Part shown: positions 16,350-20,634 of the stretch, in pieces | Layout of the letters: each line of letters begins with the position of its first letter | How positions within the stretch are numbered: the stretch's first letter is position 1 | Origin: JBDTCS01 sp039923455 | GTDB taxonomy: Bacteria; Bacteroidota; Ignavibacteria; Palsa-1295 | Assembly: GCA_039923455.1 (NCBI GenBank) | Contig: JBDTCS010000309.1 | Span: 1 to 20,634 of the forward strand | Direction: 5' to 3' | Length of the DNA: 20,634 nucleotides | Position numbers and translations under genes: made by a program | Notes under the pieces: generated by a model | Databases searched by the model: none | What the model was told of the DNA's origin: nothing | Seen by the model: the letters and a program-made list of their open reading frames with translations, nothing else

Positions 16350-17109
16350 TTACGATCTCCGAAGCCTGCACCTGTTGGCTGCTGCGAACGATGGCCGCAT
16401 CTTGATATGCATTCCTATCCAACATCGGCACAGCGTTGCTAACATTTAATTCTGCTGCCAATGCTACATCGTACGCGAACCCACGATCGATTAGCTCCCG
16501 TCCAGATCCGCAAGAGTCTAACTTTGACTTTAGGTGTGACTGTACAGACTCGAATACTGCGACTCCGGCTTCCGCTTCTGGTGAACGAGTGCCACTTAAC
16601 ATCGCGATCAGCGCACCGGCTCCGAGATGATCTTCCAATGCAGGACGCAACGACCCATTTGGCCACTGCTCACCCGCAGCAATGACTCCAATTGAACCGA
16701 CACACTTATTCAGATACTCTGCAACGGCATTCGCGTTTCGTAAACATGCCGTGAATATCGGAACTCCATGATGCTCAAAAGATAATCGTGATCCGTTCGG
16801 CGACGGCAAGACTAATCGGGTGCCAGAAGGAATATTGGCGAGTGATGCAGGCGATAGCGTAAAACCTGTGCTATTGCGTTCGTGATCAGCTGCGATGGCG
16901 TTATTGCGCGTTGCATATTCTATTGCTCGCTCACCTCGCTCTCCGTGCGGAAAGATCGTTGCGCCGTTGCTAACTGCTATGTCCACACAAGTGGAAAACG
17001 AGAGGACGTCCACGATCACAATTGCGGCGACTGATGTTTTTAGTGCGATCAGCCCATCCATTCCCCATTCAAACCGAACTCGATAGACCTCCTGACCGAA
17101 GGACATCAT
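16339..17109 (-). CDS. comB: ComB-family 2-phosphosulfolactate phosphatase-like protein
   Basis: A 256-residue member of the ComB family, whose named reaction is dephosphorylation of 2-phosphosulfolactate in coenzyme M synthesis. VIVDVLSFSTCVDIAVSNGA (31-50) is the family's first block, SPNGSRL (103-109) matches the TNGT-type block, NA at 125-126 and AAGEQWPNGSLRPALEDH (144-161) the later ones. Coenzyme M synthesis is not otherwise indicated, and many bacteria carry such genes without a proven role, so the substrate is open. It lies 12 bp after rnc and overlaps aroA by 11 bp, so it is translated with shikimate genes. Two adjacent ATGs (17107 and 17104) could each serve as start. Confidence 0.8.
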   Translation of the reverse strand: MMSFGQEVYRVRFEWGMDGLIALKTSVAAIVIVDVLSFSTCVDIAVSNGATIFPHGERGERAIEYATRNNAIAADHERNSTGFTLSPASLANIPSGTRLVLPSPNGSRLSFEHHGVPIFTACLRNANAVAEYLNKCVGSIGVIAAGEQWPNGSLRPALEDHLGAGALIAMLSGTRSPEAEAGVAVFESVQSHLKSKLDSCGSGRELIDRGFAYDVALAAELNVSNAVPMLDRNAYQDAAIVRSSQQVQASEIVNDR

Positions 17110-17121
17110 AAGGCTTTTGGA

Positions 17122-18075
17122 TTATGCGGTCTCCTCAACGACAGGGCCCGGCAATACACCGAGTTTCACAAGCGCTTCGCGCGCAGCGTTTTGTTCTGCT
17201 TCCTTCTTGCTGCGCCCCGATCCACCGCCTTGTGAAACGTTGCTTACCATCACTTCGACTGAGAACGTTCGATCGTGATTGGGTCCTTCTTCACTTACAG
17301 TTACATAACGTGGAGAAGCAATTTTCTTGGACTGCACAAACTCCAATAACATCGACTTGTAGTTCTTGTCCGAAAGCATCATTTCATCACGCCTAGTATG
17401 CGTGATGATGTGACGATAGATAAAATCGCGAGCTGCATCCATTCCACCATCCAAATAAATCGCTGCGATTAGTGCCTCGTACGCATCGGCGAGCAAAGTT
17501 GCTGAGCCCCGCTTCAATGCGTTATCGGCGGAAGTCGAGAGCATGAGGAATCGGTCGAGCCGAATATTCATCGCATGTTGATAGAGCGCAGCACCCGACA
17601 CAAGTCGCGAACGAAGCTTTGTAAGATCGCCTTCAGGCAGTGATTGAAATTCTCGGTAAAGATATTCGGCAACGATGAGATTCAAGATCGAGTCGCCTAA
17701 AAATTCGAGTCGCTCGTTACTCTTCAGCTCCGGATTCTGAATAAATTGCAAATACGATCTATGCGTGACCGCCTGCAGAAAATATCCGCGATGCTTGATC
17801 GTGTAGGATATTAATTTTTCGAGCTCTTCGTAATCTTGACCGGCGAGCAGCGGGCGTGCTGTTCCGGGGATGGGTTCAATTGCGGTAGCAGGCGCGGCGT
17901 CCTTATTCGTGCTCTGCTGGGTCCCTTGGCGCGCACGAATTCTGTCTTCGAGTCGTTCGCGTTGGGCTTGACCAATTTCACGATAATGCTCGACCTTATC
18001 ACGAAGCCGCGCTAAGAGACCTTTTCTTGGCTCCGGTTTCGGAGCTGCACCGTTTAGTGTTTCACCAGTTGCCAC
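17122..18075 (-). CDS. rnc: Ribonuclease III with a long N-terminal extension
   Basis: RNase III cleaves double-stranded RNA in rRNA and mRNA processing. NERLEFLGDS (120-129) is the signature, with metal-binding Glu124 and Asp128; LADAYEALIAAIYLDGG (195-211) supplies Asp197 and Glu200. Residues about 236-306 form a double-stranded-RNA-binding domain ending in SGRSKKEAEQNAAREAL. At 317 residues it is about 80-90 longer than E. coli RNase III. The extra part is N-terminal: a Lys/Arg/Glu-rich, probably helical stretch (15-50) followed by an Ala/Pro/Thr-rich linker (51-75). The start is a GTG (18073-18075); a shorter start at an internal codon cannot be excluded. It sits between fabF (65 bp upstream) and the comB-like gene, the usual fab-rnc neighbourhood. 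Confidence 0.93.
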   Translation of the reverse strand: MATGETLNGAAPKPEPRKGLLARLRDKVEHYREIGQAQRERLEDRIRARQGTQQSTNKDAAPATAIEPIPGTARPLLAGQDYEELEKLISYTIKHRGYFLQAVTHRSYLQFIQNPELKSNERLEFLGDSILNLIVAEYLYREFQSLPEGDLTKLRSRLVSGAALYQHAMNIRLDRFLMLSTSADNALKRGSATLLADAYEALIAAIYLDGGMDAARDFIYRHIITHTRRDEMMLSDKNYKSMLLEFVQSKKIASPRYVTVSEEGPNHDRTFSVEVMVSNVSQGGGSGRSKKEAEQNAAREALVKLGVLPGPVVEETA

Positions 18076-18140
18076 GTTGTGTCAGGTGAAGTGGAAAGCC
18101 AGTGTGTGCGAAAGCTCTGTGCAGTACCGCGAGCAAATGA

Positions 18141-19394
18141 TTAATTTTCAAATCGCTTAAAGATCAATGTGGCGTTGTGTCCACCAAAACCAAATCCATT
18201 ACTCATCGCCGCATCGATCTTCATCGGTCGCGCAACATTCGGCACGTAATCAAGATCACATGCAGGATCAGGAAATTCATAATTGATGGTCGGTGGAGCT
18301 ATCTGATGATGAATCGCAAGCACAGTCGCGATTGCTTCAACGGCTCCGGCAGCACCTAATAAATGTCCGGTCATAGACTTCGTTGAAGAGATCGCAATCT
18401 TCTTCGCATGCTCACCAAACGCGCCTTTGATCGCATCACTTTCGGAAATATCGCCTTGTGGAGTCGAGGTTCCGTGCACGTTGATATAATCAATATCGGC
18501 AGTAAGAACACCTGCATCATTCATCGCCATTTGCATCGAGCGAATGGCACCTTCGCCACCCGGCGCGGGCTGCGTGATATGATGGGCATCCGCGGTTGCA
18601 CCGAAGCCGCAGAACTCCGCATAGATTCGTGCACCGCGATTCAAAGCATGTTCCAGTTCTTCGAGTATCAATGAACCACCGCCCTCACCCATTACAAATC
18701 CATCACGCTTCAGATCGAACGGGCGACTTGCTTTTTCCGGGGCGTCATTGCGAGTCGAGAGCGCTTTCATCGCGTTGAATCCACCAACTCCCATCGGACA
18801 AATTACAGCTTCCGAACCACCCGCGACGATCACGTCAACGATACCGCGTTGTATGAGCATCATCGCATCAGCAATTGCATTATTACTCGTTGCGCATGCA
18901 CTCGTTGTCGCGTAGTTCGGACCTTTGAGTCCGTGTCGCATTGAGATGTATCCGGCACAAATATCCGAGATCAACATCGGCACGAAGAACGGAGAAATAC
19001 GATGTGGTCCACCGGTCTCGTACATCGTCTCCTGCTGCTTTTGGTATGTCCACATACCCCCGATGCCGGAGCCGAAGACGACGCCGATGCGAGTTTTATC
19101 AACCGTATCGAGTGGCAGGCCGGAATCTTTGATCGCCATATCGGCCGCCGACACACCGAATTGTGTGAAGAGATCCATTCGGTTGGAGAGTTTGCGATCG
19201 ATAAAATCAAGAACGTTATAATCCTTGACTTCGCACGCGAACTTCGTGTCATAATCACTCGCATCGAAACGTGTGATCATAGCACAACCCGAGCGTCCGT
19301 TCTTCAACCCATCCCAATACGCATCAAGATTGTTGCCTATCGGGGTCAGAGCACCCATACCGGTCACTACAACTCTACGTGTTTGTTTTTGCAT
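18141..19394 (-). CDS. fabF: Beta-ketoacyl-ACP synthase II
   Basis: A 417-residue condensing enzyme of fatty-acid elongation, joining malonyl-ACP to acyl-ACP. SACATSNNAIADA holds nucleophile Cys167; VHGTSTPQGD holds His307; STKSMTGHLLGAAGA holds His344, completing the Cys-His-His triad of KAS I/II enzymes. The N-terminus RRVVVTGMGALTPIG and the C-terminus SNGFGFGGHNATLIF are typical of FabF. Length is normal. It follows acpP after 125 bp, a gap containing a hairpin, and precedes rnc by 65 bp. No Shine-Dalgarno motif precedes the ATG. Confidence 0.97.
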   Translation of the reverse strand: MQKQTRRVVVTGMGALTPIGNNLDAYWDGLKNGRSGCAMITRFDASDYDTKFACEVKDYNVLDFIDRKLSNRMDLFTQFGVSAADMAIKDSGLPLDTVDKTRIGVVFGSGIGGMWTYQKQQETMYETGGPHRISPFFVPMLISDICAGYISMRHGLKGPNYATTSACATSNNAIADAMMLIQRGIVDVIVAGGSEAVICPMGVGGFNAMKALSTRNDAPEKASRPFDLKRDGFVMGEGGGSLILEELEHALNRGARIYAEFCGFGATADAHHITQPAPGGEGAIRSMQMAMNDAGVLTADIDYINVHGTSTPQGDISESDAIKGAFGEHAKKIAISSTKSMTGHLLGAAGAVEAIATVLAIHHQIAPPTINYEFPDPACDLDYVPNVARPMKIDAAMSNGFGFGGHNATLIFKRFEN

Positions 19395-19482
19395 ACTCTA
19401 ATATTTCAAGAGGAGATGCGATCACTTACTACCGTTCGCTTTTCCTGATCTTCCCAATACAATTCCTAACAATATTTCACGA

Positions 19483-19505
19483 GGCCGATCGTCAGCCGAT
19501 CGACC
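19483..19505 (-). promoter_or_regulatory. RNA hairpin just after acpP, in the acpP-fabF gap
   Basis: On the - strand transcript GGTCGATCG (19505-19497) pairs with CGATCGGCC (19491-19483) around a 5-base loop. All nine pairs form in RNA, one of them a U-G wobble. It starts 14 bases after the acpP stop codon. No U-run follows, so it looks more like an mRNA 3'-end protecting or processing structure than a full intrinsic terminator. acpP is usually far more strongly expressed than its neighbours, which would fit. Confidence 0.4.
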
Positions 19506-19519
19506 TAGCACAAGCAGTT

Positions 19520-19759
19520 CTACTTCTTAGCGCTGATGTAGGTCACTGCATCACCGACGGTCTGGATCTTCTCAGCATCCTCGTCCGGAATCTGCAAGTT
19601 GAACGCCTTCTCAAACTCCATTACCAGTTCAACGGTATCGAGCGAATCCGCACCGAGGTCATTCGTGAAGCTCGCGGCCGTCGTGACCTGTGATTCTTCT
19701 ACGCCGAGCTTGGATACGATGATCTCTCTTACTTTTGACTCAACATTCGGATCTGACAT
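19520..19759 (-). CDS. acpP: Acyl carrier protein
   Basis: A 79-residue acidic acyl carrier protein. LGADSLDTVELVMEFE contains Ser39 in the DSL motif, the site that receives 4'-phosphopantetheine; the following helix II is strongly acidic, as needed for docking to fatty-acid enzymes. Length and composition are typical. It lies 95 bp after fabG and 125 bp before fabF, so unlike most genes in the run it has sizeable untranslated flanks, with a hairpin on its 3' side. A separate promoter in the 95-bp gap is plausible, but I see no convincing -35/-10 pair. Confidence 0.97.
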   Translation of the reverse strand: MSDPNVESKVREIIVSKLGVEESQVTTAASFTNDLGADSLDTVELVMEFEKAFNLQIPDEDAEKIQTVGDAVTYISAKK

Positions 19760-19854
19760 TGTTCTTAGGTATTCTTTGAAATGAAACTGTAACTGTTGAT
19801 TTTGATTCTACACTTTTTTGCTGATCACAACACACGCGATCAAATCAGTCTCTC

Positions 19855-20634
19855 TCACATCGTCATGCCGCCATCGACTATCAGCGTCTGACCCGTGATA
19901 TAATCCGCTTCCTTCGAAGCCAAGAAGCCAACCGCATTTGCGATATCGGCTGGTGTGCCACCTCGCTTGAGCGGTATCAAACCCATCAAGGCCTCTTTTT
20001 GCGTAGCGGTAAGTTTACCGGTCATATCTGTCTCAATATAACCTGGAGCAACACAATTCACTGTTATTCCTCGTGAGGCAACTTCTTTTGCCACTGACTT
20101 CGTAAAGCCGATAACTCCGGCTTTGGAAGCACAATAGTTGGCCTGCCCAGGATTACCAGAAAGACCAACAACACTTGTTATGTTAATTATCTTCCCGCGT
20201 TTTTGGCTCATCATTGGTCGAATAACGGCCTTTGTGACATGAAAAACGCCTTTTAGGTTCGTATCCAGCACTAAATCCCAGTCGGACTCGGACATACGCA
20301 TCAGGAGTCCGTCTTTGGTGACGCCGGCATTATTAACCAAAATATCCACCCTTCCAAAAGCAGCAATCACCTGATCAATGCAGGCAGTAGCTTCCGCTGA
20401 CGAAGATACATCGACTTTGAGAGCGATTGCTTTTTGCTCAACACCCTTCTCAGCCGATGCGAGACATGCATTCACGACCTCTGTTGCAAGGGCATCGTTC
20501 GAATTATACGTCAATGCAACGCTCGCACCACCCGCAAAAAGCTTCTCGACGATCGCACGACCGATGCCACGAGTGCCACCGGTCACGAGTGCAAATTGAC
20601 CTAAATAAGGAAGAGATGTACTGATACGCTTGTA
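19855..20634 (-). CDS. fabG: 3-oxoacyl-ACP reductase FabG (5' end beyond the window)
   Basis: An NADPH-dependent SDR that reduces beta-ketoacyl-ACP in fatty-acid synthesis. The frame is open to the window edge; its visible N-terminus reads YKRISTSLPYLGQFALVTGGTRGIG, so the first beta-strand (QFALVTGG) lies upstream of the GTG at 20584-20586 and that GTG is not the true start. No usual start codon occurs between it and the edge. The Gly-rich GGTRGIG, NNAG, and the catalytic Ser with YCASK (ITSVVGLSG...NYCASKAG) are all intact, as is the C-terminal YITGQTLIVDGGMTM. At least 259 residues, slightly longer than the usual 245, with extra length at the N-terminus. It stands first in the visible fabG-acpP-fabF-rnc order. 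Confidence 0.94.
   Translation of the reverse strand, partial: YKRISTSLPYLGQFALVTGGTRGIGRAIVEKLFAGGASVALTYNSNDALATEVVNACLASAEKGVEQKAIALKVDVSSSAEATACIDQVIAAFGRVDILVNNAGVTKDGLLMRMSESDWDLVLDTNLKGVFHVTKAVIRPMMSQKRGKIINITSVVGLSGNPGQANYCASKAGVIGFTKSVAKEVASRGITVNCVAPGYIETDMTGKLTATQKEALMGLIPLKRGGTPADIANAVGFLASKEADYITGQTLIVDGGMTM

Noticed and set aside
19760..19854. A promoter for acpP (TAGAAT as -10, TTGTGA as -35) in the gap after fabG
   Set aside because: The spacing between the two hexamers is 14 bases and the -35 match is poor; a promoter is plausible biologically but not supported by this pair.
20584..20586. GTG as the start of fabG
   Set aside because: Starting there would delete the first beta-strand of the Rossmann fold (QFALVTGG); the frame continues to the window edge.

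Overview
This window is an almost gap-free block of core metabolic genes from a bacterium; no RNA genes, mobile elements or CRISPR arrays are visible. The gene set includes the futalosine route to menaquinone and a fabG-acpP-fabF-rnc block. Most start codons have no Shine-Dalgarno motif, and base composition looks roughly balanced. Together these would fit a lineage around the Bacteroidota/Chlorobiota (Ignavibacteria/Kapabacteria-like), but that placement is a low-confidence inference.

Layout. The left edge (1-2803) is read on the + strand: the 3' end of an unrecognised gene, an alpha/beta-hydrolase of the phospholipase/carboxylesterase family, L-threonine 3-dehydrogenase (tdh), and mqnD. All remaining genes (2849 to the right edge) lie on the - strand and read right to left as one long, tightly packed run. 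In transcription order these are: fabG (5' end outside the window), acpP, fabF, rnc, a comB-like phosphatase, aroA, aroE, aroC, an aroK-aroB fusion, aroQ, a ubiA-like prenyltransferase, ubiX, an unusual short-chain-dehydrogenase-like gene, a small protein with two Cys-x-x-Cys motifs, a ubiD-like decarboxylase, an mqnE-mqnA fusion, and mqnC. mqnC meets mqnD tail to tail, and a perfect 14-bp-arm inverted repeat lies at the junction.

How the genes work together. aroB, aroQ, aroE, aroK, aroA and aroC supply six of the seven shikimate-pathway steps and end at chorismate; only DAHP synthase is absent. Chorismate is the substrate of the MqnA domain. The MqnE domain, MqnC and MqnD then build dihydroxynaphthoate. 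The UbiA-, UbiX- and UbiD-like proteins are the expected prenylation, cofactor (prenyl-FMN) and decarboxylation functions that finish the ring (called MqnP, MqnM and MqnL in this pathway). The window is therefore close to a continuous DAHP-to-menaquinone cluster. The nucleosidase step (MqnB or an MTA/SAH nucleosidase) and the final methyltransferase are not here.

The most distinctive points are: fusion of MqnE and MqnA, which catalyse consecutive steps, into one 637-residue protein; an SDR-fold protein lacking the catalytic Tyr and Lys, embedded between ubiX and ubiD; an unrecognised Cys-pair protein in the same place; and the double-palindrome hairpin at the mqnD/mqnC junction.
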